A stretch of DNA of 64,000 nt, taken from Flaviflagellibacter deserti. Lineage in GTDB: Bacteria > Pseudomonadota > Alphaproteobacteria > Rhizobiales > Methylopilaceae. The DNA lies in assembly GCF_042652085.1 (NCBI RefSeq), contig NZ_JBHSJF010000006.1, positions 868,001-932,000 on the forward strand, in the 5' to 3' direction. Every line of letters starts with the position of its first letter. Position 1 is the first letter of the stretch. The translations under genes were made by a program, and so were the position numbers. Positions 1 to 9,298 of the stretch are shown here, in pieces. The notes beneath the pieces are model-generated. The model saw only the letters and a program-made list of their open reading frames with translations, had not been told where the DNA came from and did no database searches.

Positions 1-1
1 C

Positions 2-388
2 CTCTGCACGATCGCGATGACCGGCATGATCGAGGACCTCGAGCCGGACGCCGTGGCGATGAAGAAGGCCGCGGGAGCGGCCTATGCCACCGCCACCGAC
101 CTCGCCGATTGGCTGGTGCGGGAATTGAAGCTCCCCTTCCGCGAAGCCCACCACGTCACCGGCCGCATCGTCGGCAAAGCCTCGTCGCTCGGCAAGGCGC
201 TGGAGGAACTGACGCTGTCGGACCTTCAGGAGATCGAGCCGCGCATCACCGATGCGATCTTCAACGTCCTCGGCGTCGAACGCTCGGTCGAGAGCCGCAC
301 CAGCTTCGGCGGAACGGCACCCGCGAACGTCGCGCGCGAGGCCGAAGCGTGGCAAAAGCGCCTCGCCGACGAAGCGTCCAGCCGTTGA
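2..388 (+). CDS. argH: Argininosuccinate lyase, C-terminal part (cut by window edge)
   Basis: The frame is open from the first bases of the window, so the N-terminal catalytic part lies outside it. The visible 128 residues match the C-terminal helical domain of argininosuccinate lyase, with the typical stretch LPFREAHHVTGRIVG followed by a segment that ends a few residues after a conserved FGGTAP. The enzyme splits argininosuccinate into arginine and fumarate, the last step of arginine synthesis, in the cytoplasm. The order argH, lptM-like lipoprotein, lysA downstream is a common proteobacterial arrangement and supports the call. An internal ATG at 17 is not a real start, because homology continues upstream of it. 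Confidence 0.94.
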   Translation, partial: LCTIAMTGMIEDLEPDAVAMKKAAGAAYATATDLADWLVRELKLPFREAHHVTGRIVGKASSLGKALEELTLSDLQEIEPRITDAIFNVLGVERSVESRTSFGGTAPANVAREAEAWQKRLADEASSR

Positions 389-485
389 GCGGCCATCCCG
401 CCCTTGCGCCGAAAGCCTTCATCCACGATGTTGCGAACAGGATGGGGACGTATCCGCGTATGATTCATTTTCCGGGAATTCGGCC

Positions 486-881
486 ATGAACCGCCGCACG
501 ATCGTGACCGGCGTGGTTTTCACGGCGATCCTGCTCGTCGTCGCCGGTTGCGGCCGTCGCGGCGCGCTCGAGGCGCCGCCGAATGCCCAGCTCGCTCCGC
601 CGCCGCCCGTCCAGAAGTCAGCCCTCACGGTTCCCACTCCGACGATATCGACGAACAGCGATGTCGCCGAAAGGAATAACAACGACAGTGATGAAGTCGA
701 GGCGATGGCGCTCGGCACCGGTCCGGTGCTCGACAAATCGGCTCCGACCTCGGGTGGCTATGTGAAGGGCTGGGCCTACCAAGCCAAGCCGTCGGCGACC
801 ATGGTGCCGCCGGCGCCGGGGCGCACCAGGCCGATGAAATCGTCGAACAATTCGTTCCCGCTCGATCCACTCGTTCAATGA
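486..881 (+). CDS. lptM: Small lipoprotein, LptM (YifL)-like
   Basis: A 131-residue protein with a lipoprotein signal: basic start, hydrophobic residues 6-20 and lipobox VAGC with the lipidated Cys at residue 22. The mature start, CGRRGALEAPP, resembles the short conserved motif of LptM/YifL (Cys-Gly-x-x-Gly-x-Leu-x-x-Pro-Pro). In E. coli LptM helps assemble the LptD-LptE lipopolysaccharide translocon. The rest of this protein is low-complexity, Pro/Ser/Thr-rich and longer than E. coli LptM. The ATG at 486 was chosen because the signal peptide begins there; the frame is open further upstream without protein-like sequence. Placement between argH and lysA matches the usual position of this family. 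Function is inferred from motif and context only. Confidence 0.8.
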   Translation: MNRRTIVTGVVFTAILLVVAGCGRRGALEAPPNAQLAPPPPVQKSALTVPTPTISTNSDVAERNNNDSDEVEAMALGTGPVLDKSAPTSGGYVKGWAYQAKPSATMVPPAPGRTRPMKSSNNSFPLDPLVQ

Positions 882-899
882 GCCCGAGGGCTCCAGCCC

Positions 900-2168
900 G
901 TGCATCACTTCGCCTATCGTGACGGCATCCTCCATGCCGAGGATGTGAGCCTCGCCGCCATTGCGGAAGAGGTCGGAACTCCCGTCTACGTCTATTCGAC
1001 CGCGACTTTGGAGCGGCACTACCGCGTCTTCGCAGAAGCCTTCGCTGGCATGCCGTCGCTCGTCTGTTACGCGGTCAAGGCGAACTCCAACCAGGCCGTT
1101 CTCGCCACTCTCGGGCGGCTCGGCGCGGGAATGGACGTCGTCTCCGGCGGCGAGCTGAAGCGCGCGCTCGCCGCCGGCGTCCCGGGCGAACGCATCACCT
1201 TCTCCGGCGTCGGCAAGATCGACGAGGAGATCGCGGCCGCGCTCGACGCGGGCATTCTCTGCTTCAACGTCGAGTCCGAACCGGAACTCGCCCGCATCTC
1301 CGCCATCGCCAGCGAGCGTGCAGCGACCGCCCGGATCTCGCTTCGCGTCAATCCGGATGTCGACGCCAAGACCCACGCGAAGATTTCGACCGGCAAGGCC
1401 GAGAACAAGTTCGGCATTCCGTTCCAGCATGCCCGCGCGGTCTACGCGGAAGCGGCCAAGCTACCTGGGATCGCGGTCACCGGCGTCGACATGCATATCG
1501 GCAGCCAGATCACCGAGGTCGAACCGTTCGACGCCGCGTTCGCGCTGATGGCCGATCTCGTCGGCACGCTGCGCGCCGACGGCCACATCATCGACCACAT
1601 CGATGTCGGCGGCGGGCTCGGTATCCCCTACAAGCTCGACAACCAGCCGCCACCGCTGCCCGACGACTATGCGGACGTGGTGAAGAAGCATCTCTCCTCG
1701 CTCGGCGCGAAGATCGTGCTGGAACCGGGACGCCTGATCGCCGGCAATGCCGGCATCCTGCTGACCCGCGTCATCTATGTGAAGGAGGGCTCGGCGAAGA
1801 GCTTCGTCATCGTCGACGCGGCGATGAACGACCTGATCCGTCCGACGCTTTACGACGCCCATCATGACATCTGGCCGGTTGCCGAGCCGGAGCCGGCCGT
1901 CGCCCGCATCAGAGCCGACGTGGTCGGACCGGTCTGCGAAACGGGAGACTATCTCGCCCTCGACCGGTCCATGCCGCCGCTGAAGCGGGGCGACCTCGTC
2001 GCGGTCATGACAGCGGGCGCCTATGGCGCCACCCAGTCCTCGACCTACAACACGCGGGCGCTCGTGCCGGAAGTGCTGGTCCGCGGCCCCGAAATGGCGG
2101 TGATCCGCCCGCGTCCGCCGCTGGAAGACCTGATCGGCCTCGACCGCATCCCGACCTGGTTGCGCTAG
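900..2168 (+). CDS. lysA: Diaminopimelate decarboxylase
   Basis: Catalyses PLP-dependent decarboxylation of meso-diaminopimelate to L-lysine, the last step of lysine synthesis. The 422-residue length is normal for the family. The N-terminal alanine-racemase-like barrel contains the PLP lysine K60 in CYAVKANSN, the HIGSQ motif, the glycine-rich GGGLGIPY phosphate loop and EPGR. The C-terminal beta domain has the GPVCETGD motif, whose Cys and Glu contribute to the active site across the dimer. It starts at GTG 900, 18 bases after the lptM-like gene, so the two are probably co-transcribed. Confidence 0.97.
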   Translation: MHHFAYRDGILHAEDVSLAAIAEEVGTPVYVYSTATLERHYRVFAEAFAGMPSLVCYAVKANSNQAVLATLGRLGAGMDVVSGGELKRALAAGVPGERITFSGVGKIDEEIAAALDAGILCFNVESEPELARISAIASERAATARISLRVNPDVDAKTHAKISTGKAENKFGIPFQHARAVYAEAAKLPGIAVTGVDMHIGSQITEVEPFDAAFALMADLVGTLRADGHIIDHIDVGGGLGIPYKLDNQPPPLPDDYADVVKKHLSSLGAKIVLEPGRLIAGNAGILLTRVIYVKEGSAKSFVIVDAAMNDLIRPTLYDAHHDIWPVAEPEPAVARIRADVVGPVCETGDYLALDRSMPPLKRGDLVAVMTAGAYGATQSSTYNTRALVPEVLVRGPEMAVIRPRPPLEDLIGLDRIPTWLR

Positions 2169-2282
2169 ACGCGCATACCCGTTCTGCACACTTGGTTACA
2201 CTTTAGTCTGCCCTAGGACAGGCTGACGCCTCGTCTTCGCCCAAGTCCGTGCTACTCTTCTACATATGGAGAGTTCAGCCAC

Positions 2283-4988
2283 GTGACGGGCGACGGCAAC
2301 TCCGCCCCGAAATCACCGCCTCCCTTCGGCGAAAGCCCGAGGGCGCTCGATGCCCTGATGCAGCGCGCCCGTGCCGCACTCCTCTGGGAAGGATTGTGGC
2401 CCCCACTGGCCGCCGCCGGCACCGTCCTTCTCGGCTTCGCCGCGATCTCCTGGTTTGGCTTTTGGGACCTCATATCGCCTTATGGCCGCATCGCCGGTGT
2501 CGTCCTGTTCGGCGCGGTGCTGTTCTACGCTCTTTTCCCTCTCACTCGGTTGTCCTCGCCGAACCGCGCGTCTGCCCTCGCCCGTATCGATCGCGCCAGC
2601 GGCCATAACCATCGCCCCGCCACCGCGCTCGGCGACCCTCTGGCAAACCAGCCGGACGATCCGGTCACCCGCGCGCTCTGGGCCGTTCACCGCGCCCGCG
2701 CGTTGGAGGCGGCTCGCGATCTTCGCGCCGGCTTCGCCGCTCCTGGCCTCGCCCAGCGCGATCCCCGCGCACTTCGTTTCCTCGCGATCCTCGCCGCTCT
2801 GGTCGCATTCATCGCCGCCGGCACCGAGCGCGGACCGCGCCTGCTGTCCGCCTTCGACTGGCACACGCCGGCGATCGGATCCGCCCCTCCTCGCCTCGAC
2901 GCCTGGGTGACGCCGCCGGCCTATACCGGCCGCGCGCCGATCTTCCTCACCGCTGCCAAGCAGGAAGACGCCGAACGGGCCGTGATGCCGGAGGCGGATC
3001 GCATTCACAGCGTTCCGGCCGGCAGTGTCCTGGTCGTTCGTACCGGCGGCGGCCGCACTGAGGTTTCCGCGCCGAATGCGCGCGTTCTGAACCCTGACGA
3101 CAAGGTGCCCGGAATGGCGAAAGCCCCGCCCGGCGCGCCCGCCAATCCCGGCGAAGGGATCGCGGAGCAGCGTTATGCGCTCGACAACGACGCCGATGTC
3201 ACCGTGACCCGTCCGACCGGCGAGCCCTTGGTCTGGCGCTTTACGGTCATCCCGGACAATCCGCCGTCCATCGCCTTCCGCACCGAACCGCGGCAGAACG
3301 AGAACGGCGCGCTGAACGTCGAATACTCCGCCTCGGACGATTACGGGATCGTCGCCGCCAATGCCGAAATCGCGCTCGCACCGCCCCGCGCGCTCCCCGG
3401 CAAGGAGGTCAAGCCGCCGCGACCGCTCTATGGCGCTCCTGAGGTGAAGCTCGCTTTGCCGCAGGGCCGAGGCGGGGATTCCGCGACCGCGATCGACGTC
3501 ATCGATCATCCCTGGGCCGGTGCGCGGGTGCGCATGACGCTCGTCGCCAAGGACGAGCCCGGCCAGAACGCACGGAGCGAGACGCTCGAAACGGTGCTGC
3601 CGGCCCGACCCTTCACCCATCCTGTGGCGCGCGCGCTGATCGAACAACGCCGCCGTCTGGCGCTCGACGCCGAGCAGAAGACCGGCGTCCTCAGCATGCT
3701 CGACGCGCTGGCGCTCTATCCGGAGCGCTTCACGCCCTCGAATGGCGTCTATCTCGGCCTGCGCTCGGCCTATTGGCGGCTCGCCGGCGCGAAATCCGAC
3801 GACGATCTGCGCGGCGTGGTCGACTATCTCTGGGAGATCGCGACACAGCTCGAAGACGGCGATCTGCCGGGCATGCAGAACGATCTCAAGGCCGCCGAGA
3901 AGGCGCTGCGCGACGCGCTCGACCGCAATGCGCCGGACGAAGAGATCAAGAAGCTGATGGATGATCTCCGTGCCGCGCTCGACAAATATCTGCAGGAGAT
4001 GGCGCGGCAGATGCAGCAGAACCCCAATCGCCAGACGGGGCAACTGCCCCCAGGGGCCAAGCTGCTGACGCCGCAGGATTTGGCGAAGATGCTAGACCGG
4101 ATGGAGGACCTCGCCCGCGGCGGCAACAAGCAGGCCGCGAAGGATCTCCTGTCCGAACTTTCGGAGCTGATGAACAACCTCCAGCGCAGCCAGCAGGCGC
4201 CGGGGCAGATGGACGAGGGTTCGGAGGCCGCCGCCAAGGCGCTCGACGAACTCGGCAAGATGATCCGCGAGCAGAGCCAGCTCCGCGACGAGACCTTCCG
4301 CCAGCGGCAGCCGGGCCAGCGCGGCCAGCAAGGACAACAGGGGCAGCAGGGGCAGCAGGGACAACGCGGCCAGCAACAGGGTCAGGGCCAGATGGGCCAA
4401 CAGGGCGAAGGCCAGCAGGGCGAACCCGGCAGCGATCCGGGCCAGCAGGCCGGCGGACGCGAGGGCGGCCAAGGCGATCAGGGCATGGGCGGCCTCGGTG
4501 AGCGCCAGGGCGCGCTCCGCCAGCGGCTCGAACAGCTCCTGAAGGACATGCAGGCCCAGGGCCTTGAAGGCAATGACTCGCTCGGCGATGCCGGCAAGGA
4601 GATGGGCTCCGCCGAGGGCCAGCTCGGCGAGGGCGATGCCGGCCGCGCCTTCGGCTCGCAGGGCCGCGCGCTCGACGCGCTCCGTCAGGGCGCCCAGAGC
4701 ATGGCCGAACAGATGCAGCAGCAACAGGGCCAGCAGGGCCAGGCCGGCAATCAAGGCCAGCCGAATGGCGGCCGCCGCCAGGGCCAGCAGGCCACGCAGG
4801 ACGACACCGATCCGCTCGGCCGTCCGACCCGCTCCCGCCGCTACGATCCCGGCTCGACAGTCCGCGTACCCGGCGAGATCGACGCCCAGCGCGCCCGTCG
4901 CGTACAGGAAGAGCTCCGCCGCCGCGTCAGCGAGCCGACGCGCCCGCAGGACGAGCTGGATTATCTGGAGCGTCTGCTGAGGGATTGA
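2283..4988 (+). CDS. DUF4175 / TIGR02302 family membrane protein
   Basis: A 901-residue protein of a family found widely in Rhizobiales and relatives; its function is unknown to me. The start is GTG 2283, preceded by a GGAGAG-like site. Hydrophobic segments at about residues 40-60, 68-88 and 160-180 suggest three N-terminal membrane spans. A large charged domain follows, and from about residue 670 to 840 there is a Gln/Gly-rich low-complexity tract built on repeated GQQGQ units. The C-terminus is again charged (DYLERLLRD). The same family in other genomes also carries this Q/G tract, so it is probably native. It stands alone after lysA with a 114-base gap. Confidence 0.88.
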   Translation: MTGDGNSAPKSPPPFGESPRALDALMQRARAALLWEGLWPPLAAAGTVLLGFAAISWFGFWDLISPYGRIAGVVLFGAVLFYALFPLTRLSSPNRASALARIDRASGHNHRPATALGDPLANQPDDPVTRALWAVHRARALEAARDLRAGFAAPGLAQRDPRALRFLAILAALVAFIAAGTERGPRLLSAFDWHTPAIGSAPPRLDAWVTPPAYTGRAPIFLTAAKQEDAERAVMPEADRIHSVPAGSVLVVRTGGGRTEVSAPNARVLNPDDKVPGMAKAPPGAPANPGEGIAEQRYALDNDADVTVTRPTGEPLVWRFTVIPDNPPSIAFRTEPRQNENGALNVEYSASDDYGIVAANAEIALAPPRALPGKEVKPPRPLYGAPEVKLALPQGRGGDSATAIDVIDHPWAGARVRMTLVAKDEPGQNARSETLETVLPARPFTHPVARALIEQRRRLALDAEQKTGVLSMLDALALYPERFTPSNGVYLGLRSAYWRLAGAKSDDDLRGVVDYLWEIATQLEDGDLPGMQNDLKAAEKALRDALDRNAPDEEIKKLMDDLRAALDKYLQEMARQMQQNPNRQTGQLPPGAKLLTPQDLAKMLDRMEDLARGGNKQAAKDLLSELSELMNNLQRSQQAPGQMDEGSEAAAKALDELGKMIREQSQLRDETFRQRQPGQRGQQGQQGQQGQQGQRGQQQGQGQMGQQGEGQQGEPGSDPGQQAGGREGGQGDQGMGGLGERQGALRQRLEQLLKDMQAQGLEGNDSLGDAGKEMGSAEGQLGEGDAGRAFGSQGRALDALRQGAQSMAEQMQQQQGQQGQAGNQGQPNGGRRQGQQATQDDTDPLGRPTRSRRYDPGSTVRVPGEIDAQRARRVQEELRRRVSEPTRPQDELDYLERLLRD

Positions 4989-5041
4989 TGGCAAAGATTT
5001 GCCAAAGCTCCATCTCAACAGAAACATTCGGGCGGTGCGTT

Positions 5042-5112
5042 TTTCCGGGGCGGCGAAGCCGAGCCCGGAAATACGGCAGGACCGATATGGCTCCTCCGGT
5101 TAAGCCGGAGGA
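5042..5112. repeat. Two palindromes between convergent genes
   Basis: Two hairpin-forming palindromes lie between the convergent DUF4175 gene and the receiver gene. One pairs TTTCCGGG (5042-5049) with CCCGGAAA (5064-5071), with an inner CGGC/GCCG pairing. The other pairs TCCTCCGG (5092-5099) with CCGGAGGA (5105-5112) around a 5-base loop. Neither is followed by a clear T-run. The second closely resembles the palindrome at 10735-10757, so this may be a dispersed intergenic repeat rather than a classic terminator. Confidence 0.55.
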
Positions 5113-5187
5113 CAACATCCGTTAGCGCTCGGAGTGTGGGTCACGGACTCCGCTTCGCGACCCCGAGACACACCCGGCCGATCCCGC

Positions 5188-5565
5188 CTAGGCCGCTTTC
5201 CGGGACTCCAGCGCGCCGTCCACCGCGCCGCGGATATCGGCCAGGCTGAACGGCTTCGTCACCACGTCATGGATCAGTGCTTCGAGGTCCGACGCGCGCT
5301 CGCGCTGATCGGCGAAGCCGGTCATCAGCAGGATCGTCATGTCCGGGCAATCGCGCGCGGCCGAAAGCGCCAGCGCGATGCCGTCCATCAGCGGCATGCG
5401 GATGTCGGAGAGCAGCAATTCATAGCCGTCCGGTTCGGCGATCAGCTTGTCGAGCGCTTCGGCGCCGTCTGAGGCCGTCGTGACCTGATGGCCGTCGAGC
5501 TCCAGCGCGCGATGGACGAAGCTCCGGATCGAGTCTTCATCGTCGACAACGAGGATACGGGCCAT
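5188..5565 (-). CDS. cpdR: Single-domain response regulator, CpdR-like
   Basis: A 125-residue stand-alone receiver domain with no output domain. Acidic pair D8/D9, phospho-acceptor D54 in SDIRMP, T82 and K104 in TKPF are all present. The sequence around LLMTGFADQRERA and KPFSLADIR matches the CpdR group of alphaproteobacteria, which when unphosphorylated directs substrates such as cell-cycle proteins to the ClpXP protease. That role is known for the family and is not shown by this sequence. It lies 2 bases downstream of hpt on the same strand and probably shares its transcript. Another single-domain receiver subfamily is possible. Confidence 0.75.
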   Translation of the reverse strand: MARILVVDDEDSIRSFVHRALELDGHQVTTASDGAEALDKLIAEPDGYELLLSDIRMPLMDGIALALSAARDCPDMTILLMTGFADQRERASDLEALIHDVVTKPFSLADIRGAVDGALESRKAA

Positions 5566-5567
5566 TC

Positions 5568-6122
5568 TTACGGTCCTCCGGTGATTGTCACGCCGTCTTC
5601 CTCGACGACGCCGACGAACGGCAATTGTCTATATGAATGAGCAACATCCATTCCATAACCAACCACGAAATAGTCCGGACATTCGAACCCGACGTAATCG
5701 GCGTTAATATCCACGGTACGCTTGCCCGGCTTGTCGAGCAGCACACAGGTCATAACCTCGCGCGCTCCCCTCTGTATCAGCAGGTTTTTCGCATAAGCGA
5801 GCGTCCGTCCCGATTCGAGAATGTCGTCGACGAGGATGACGTCGCGGCCGGTCACATCGCTGTCGATGTCACGCACGACGTCCACCGAGCCCGTCGACGT
5901 GGTGCCCGTCTTGTAGCTCGAGAGCTGCAGGAACTCGATCTGCGGCGCGAGCTCGGCATCGTGCATCGCCCGGATCAGGTCGGCGGCGAAGACGAAGCTG
6001 CCGCGCAGGACCGCGATGACCAGGAGGTCCTTGTGGTCCGCCAGTGCGATCTCTCTCGCGAGTTCGTGGATACGCTTGGCGAGAACCTCGGCTTCGAACA
6101 GCGGCCGGACAGTCAAACTCAT
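5568..6122 (-). CDS. hpt: Hypoxanthine phosphoribosyltransferase
   Basis: Purine salvage enzyme that joins hypoxanthine (and often guanine) to PRPP, giving IMP or GMP in the cytoplasm. The 184-residue length is typical. The PRPP-binding motif VILVDDILESGRT is intact, and the C-terminal purine-contact region (DYVGFECPDYFVVGYGMD) is present. The start ATG overlaps the stop of the zinc-ribbon gene by ATGA, so translation is likely coupled, and the receiver gene follows within 2 bases. Confidence 0.95.
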   Translation of the reverse strand: MSLTVRPLFEAEVLAKRIHELAREIALADHKDLLVIAVLRGSFVFAADLIRAMHDAELAPQIEFLQLSSYKTGTTSTGSVDVVRDIDSDVTGRDVILVDDILESGRTLAYAKNLLIQRGAREVMTCVLLDKPGKRTVDINADYVGFECPDYFVVGYGMDVAHSYRQLPFVGVVEEDGVTITGGP

Positions 6123-6886
6123 TGATTCACCCGGGCGGACACATTGAACTGCGCGTCACGCGGATTAAGGAAGCGGACGGAGACGTCCCTGCCCCCGGCC
6201 GGCGGCGAAGCCAGCTGCGCGGCGAAGGGCAGCACATCACCAGCCGCCAGTTGAGGCTTCGAGGGCATCGCCGTCCAGACATAAATTTCGCGGCCACTCG
6301 TGGCCCGCACCGCAAGCCGCACGCGCGGCACCTCGACCGTTTGCTTCGAGACATTCTCGATGGAGCCGGTGACCGCGAGAACCGGAACGCCATTCTCGAT
6401 CGTCTCGGACGTCTCGACGTCGTGGAAATCGAGGCCCCGCAAATTCACCGGAATACCGGCCACAGCGTAAAGCGAAGCGAGATCGGGGAATACGGACGCA
6501 ACCTTGTCGCGCCCCGCAAAGAGGGCGATCACCAGAACCACGCCCGCGATCGTTGCCGCCGTGGTCGTCCGGGGTTTTTCGATTCGGATGGGAGGAAGCA
6601 GGCGCCTCGGCTTCTTCGGCGATGGCGGTGCGGGCGCGGCGGCGACGGGTTCCGGCACGTCCTCCTCGTCGTCCTCGTCCTCCTCATATTCGGCATCATC
6701 CCAGTCGAACGCCGCGACCGGCTCGACCATCTCCGGTTCGATCTCCTCCTCTGCGGCAAGATCGGTCTCCGGCATCACGCGCCATTTCGCGCCGCATTCC
6801 GCACAGCGCACCATGCGACCGTCCGGGCCGAGCGATTCAGGCTCGACCTCGTACTGGCTTACGCAATCGGGACAGGTGATAAGCAT
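6119..6886 (-). CDS. MJ0042-type zinc-ribbon membrane protein
   Basis: A 255-residue protein starting at ATG 6886. An upstream in-frame ATG would place 30 unconserved residues before the zinc motif. The N-terminal ribbon has two Cys pairs, CPDC near residue 5 and CAEC near residue 30, which is the MJ0042 zinc finger. An acidic linker rich in Glu/Asp (EDEDDEED) follows, then a single hydrophobic span (AGVVLVIALFAG) and a C-terminal beta-rich domain that probably lies outside the membrane. This layout recurs in alphaproteobacteria beside ftsEX and hpt, but I know no defined function. It is divergent from ftsE across a 155-base promoter region. Confidence 0.85.
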   Translation of the reverse strand: MLITCPDCVSQYEVEPESLGPDGRMVRCAECGAKWRVMPETDLAAEEEIEPEMVEPVAAFDWDDAEYEEDEDDEEDVPEPVAAAPAPPSPKKPRRLLPPIRIEKPRTTTAATIAGVVLVIALFAGRDKVASVFPDLASLYAVAGIPVNLRGLDFHDVETSETIENGVPVLAVTGSIENVSKQTVEVPRVRLAVRATSGREIYVWTAMPSKPQLAAGDVLPFAAQLASPPAGGRDVSVRFLNPRDAQFNVSARVNQ

Positions 6887-7041
6887 GGCGTCGCGACTCG
6901 TCTTAGCGCATGAACATGCCCGCAGGCGGCAAATCGGTTGATGCCGCCCGCCATCCCGCGCGCGCGCGGTTAACAATCGGTTAAGCTGACGGATATCTGC
7001 TTACGGAAGCAGGTGAAGTCCCTTCCGAGAGGTCGGAAAAA

Positions 7042-7701
7042 GTGGTCCGGTTCGAAAACGTCGGTTTGCGCTATGGGCCTGGTCCCGAGGTCCTGAGCGA
7101 TCTCTCCTTCCAGATCGATGCGAACTCGTTCCAGTTTCTGACCGGCCCGTCTGGCGCCGGGAAGACGTCTCTTCTGCGGCTGCTTTTCCTGTCGCTCAAG
7201 CCGACGCGAGGGCTGATCTCGATCTTTGGCCGGGACACCGCAACCCTGACCCGCCGCGACCTGCCGGACATCCGCCGCCGCATCGGCATCGTGTTCCAGG
7301 ATTTTCGACTGCTCGACCATCTGACCACGTTCGAGAACGTCGCCTTGCCTCTCCGCGTGCTGGGCCGGGAGGAGAGCATCTACCGCGCCGAAGTCGTCGA
7401 ACTGCTCCGCTGGGTCGGGCTCGGTGACAGGGTGAACGCCTATCCGCAGGTGCTGTCGGGCGGCGAGAAGCAGCGCGCCGCGATCGCCCGCGCCGTGATC
7501 AGCCGTCCCGAATTCCTGCTCGCGGACGAGCCGACCGGCAACGTCGACCCTCACCTCGCCCGCCGTCTGCTCCGGCTGTTCGTCGAACTGCACAAATCGG
7601 GCACGTCCGTGCTAATCGCTACGCACGACATTGCCCTGATGGACCTGTACGATGCACGCCGACTCGTCCTCAGCGACAGCCGCCTTCATATTTACGATTG
7701 A
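7042..7701 (+). CDS. ftsE: Cell-division ATP-binding protein FtsE
   Basis: ATPase partner of FtsX; the complex controls septal peptidoglycan hydrolases at the division site. The 219 residues contain Walker A GPSGAGKTS, the signature LSGGEKQRAAIARA, Walker B FLLADEPTG and the switch histidine in THD. The GTG start at 7042 gives VRFENVGLRYG, the usual FtsE beginning. The stop overlaps the ftsX start (TGATG). It is the first gene of a rightward operon with ftsX, a YdcF protein and plsC. Confidence 0.95.
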   Translation: MVRFENVGLRYGPGPEVLSDLSFQIDANSFQFLTGPSGAGKTSLLRLLFLSLKPTRGLISIFGRDTATLTRRDLPDIRRRIGIVFQDFRLLDHLTTFENVALPLRVLGREESIYRAEVVELLRWVGLGDRVNAYPQVLSGGEKQRAAIARAVISRPEFLLADEPTGNVDPHLARRLLRLFVELHKSGTSVLIATHDIALMDLYDARRLVLSDSRLHIYD

Positions 7702-8639
7702 TGAGTCCGCTCTCCTCCCGCCTCTCCAGTCTTTCGCCGCTTTCGCCGGGCGAAGGCCGGCGCTCGCCGCCTCTGGTGCCGGGCGCTTCTCTCGCGGGCA
7801 GCGCGCTGATCGTGATCATCGCCATCATGAGCTTTCTCGCCTCGCTCACGGTCGGCGCGGTCGATATCGTCCGCGATGCGGCGCGCGGCTGGCAGTCGCA
7901 GGTCCTGCGCGAAGTGACGATCCAGATCCGGCCCGCCGACGGCCGCGACATGAACGCGGCCGTCTTGCAGGCTCTGGCGCTCGCTCGGGCGACGCCGGGC
8001 GTGACCAGCGCCCAGGCCTATAGCGACGCGCAGATGGCGGCCTTGCTGGAACCGTGGCTCGGCTCGGGCGTGAATATCCGCGACCTCCCGACACCGCGCC
8101 TGATCGTTGTGCGTACGGCCGAGGACCGGCAACCCGACCTCGCGGGCCTGCGAAACCGCCTCTCGGCCGAAATACCCGGCGCGAGCCTCGACGATCACAC
8201 CGCCTGGCTCGACCGCCTGCGGTTGACCGGCAACACGCTCGCCGGCTTCGGCATCTCGATCCTCGCGCTCGTCATTCTCGCCACCGCGCTCTCCGTGCTG
8301 TTCGCCACGCGTGGCGCGGTCTCCGGCAACAAGGACGTTGTCGAGGTGCTGCATTTCTGCGGTGCGCGCGACGGCTATGTCGCCCGAGCCTTCGCCCGCC
8401 GCTTTCTCGGTTTGGGGCTACGCGGAGCGATGATCGGCGGCGGTCTCGCCATCCTGTTCTTCCTGGCTGCCGACCTCCTTGGGGGGTCAGGAGATGCGGC
8501 AGGAAGTCTGCTCTTTGGCCGTTACAGCATGAGCCTGAGCGGCTATATCGGCATCGTCGTTCTGGCGCTGTTCATCGGCGTCCTGACCGCCGCGACCTCG
8601 CGGCTCACTGTGATGGCACATCTGAGGCGGCTCGATTGA
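7701..8639 (+). CDS. ftsX: Cell-division protein FtsX
   Basis: Membrane partner of FtsE. It has 312 residues with one N-terminal span (about 32-52), a periplasmic domain of roughly 110 residues, and three C-terminal spans, the FtsX topology. The periplasmic part contains VTIQIRPADG and a region that in other species contacts division hydrolases or their activators. The ATG at 7701 uses the last base of the ftsE stop codon; a TTG one codon earlier is possible. The downstream gene overlaps its stop by 4 bases. Confidence 0.93.
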   Translation: MSPLSSRLSSLSPLSPGEGRRSPPLVPGASLAGSALIVIIAIMSFLASLTVGAVDIVRDAARGWQSQVLREVTIQIRPADGRDMNAAVLQALALARATPGVTSAQAYSDAQMAALLEPWLGSGVNIRDLPTPRLIVVRTAEDRQPDLAGLRNRLSAEIPGASLDDHTAWLDRLRLTGNTLAGFGISILALVILATALSVLFATRGAVSGNKDVVEVLHFCGARDGYVARAFARRFLGLGLRGAMIGGGLAILFFLAADLLGGSGDAAGSLLFGRYSMSLSGYIGIVVLALFIGVLTAATSRLTVMAHLRRLD

Positions 8640-9298
8640 CCGGTGAAGAAGGCACGGGAACGAAACCCCGGCCGCCGTCCTTGCTGAAGCGCCTTGTGCA
8701 GATCGCCGTCATCGTCGGCAGCATCGGCGCGCTCGCGCTCGTGGGCGGCTTCATCGCGTTCGTCGCGACAATCCCTCGGGATGAACCCGCGGCCAATGTT
8801 TCGGGAGACGGCATCGTCGTCCTGACCGGCGGAGCCGAACGCATCGCCGAGGCAACCGAGCTGCTCGCCGAGGGCCGCGCCCGCCGGCTTCTGATCTCCG
8901 GCGTCGATCCGCAAACCACCGGCGCGGAGATCGTGCGCATCTATCCCCGCGCCAAACGCTGGCTCGACTGCTGCGTCGATCTCGGCCGCCGGGCATTGAA
9001 CACCGCCGGCAACGCCGTCGAGACCCGCGAGTGGATCCGGCGCCACGGCTTCCAGACCGTCATCGTGGTGACGTCGGGCTGGCATATGCGGCGCTCGCTG
9101 CTGGAACTCCAGCGCGTCATTCCGGAAGCGATCCTCCTGCCGTATCCGGTCATCACCGGCAATGCCGGCAGCGAGACATGGTGGGGGGAGCCGGCGAATT
9201 TCCGCCTGCTCGCCACGGAATATGTCAAATACCTCGCCGCCCTCATCCAGGTTCGCGTCGCCCCGCGGATCGCCGACGACGAACCGAAGAAGTCATGA
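8636..9298 (+). CDS. YdcF/SanA (DUF218) family membrane protein
   Basis: A 220-residue protein with one N-terminal membrane span (about residues 18-40) followed by a DUF218 domain. The motifs GIVVLTGGAERI, RRLLISGV and VVTSGWHMRRS are those of the ElyC/SanA/YdcF group, linked in other bacteria to envelope integrity and polyisoprenoid carrier metabolism; the exact reaction is not known. The likely start is TTG 8636, which overlaps the ftsX stop in the frame TTGA. No better start lies nearby, and the hydrophobic segment needs this N-terminus. The stop overlaps the next ATG. Confidence 0.87.
   Translation: MTGEEGTGTKPRPPSLLKRLVQIAVIVGSIGALALVGGFIAFVATIPRDEPAANVSGDGIVVLTGGAERIAEATELLAEGRARRLLISGVDPQTTGAEIVRIYPRAKRWLDCCVDLGRRALNTAGNAVETREWIRRHGFQTVIVVTSGWHMRRSLLELQRVIPEAILLPYPVITGNAGSETWWGEPANFRLLATEYVKYLAALIQVRVAPRIADDEPKKS

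Noticed and set aside
2313..4043. 576-codon leftward open frame
   Set aside because: Antisense shadow of the DUF4175 gene; no domain or start signal.
4300..4800. Periodic GGCCAGCAG-like DNA repeats, first look like a CRISPR or tandem array
   Set aside because: The period follows codons and encodes Gln/Gly repeats inside the DUF4175 protein. There are no spacers.
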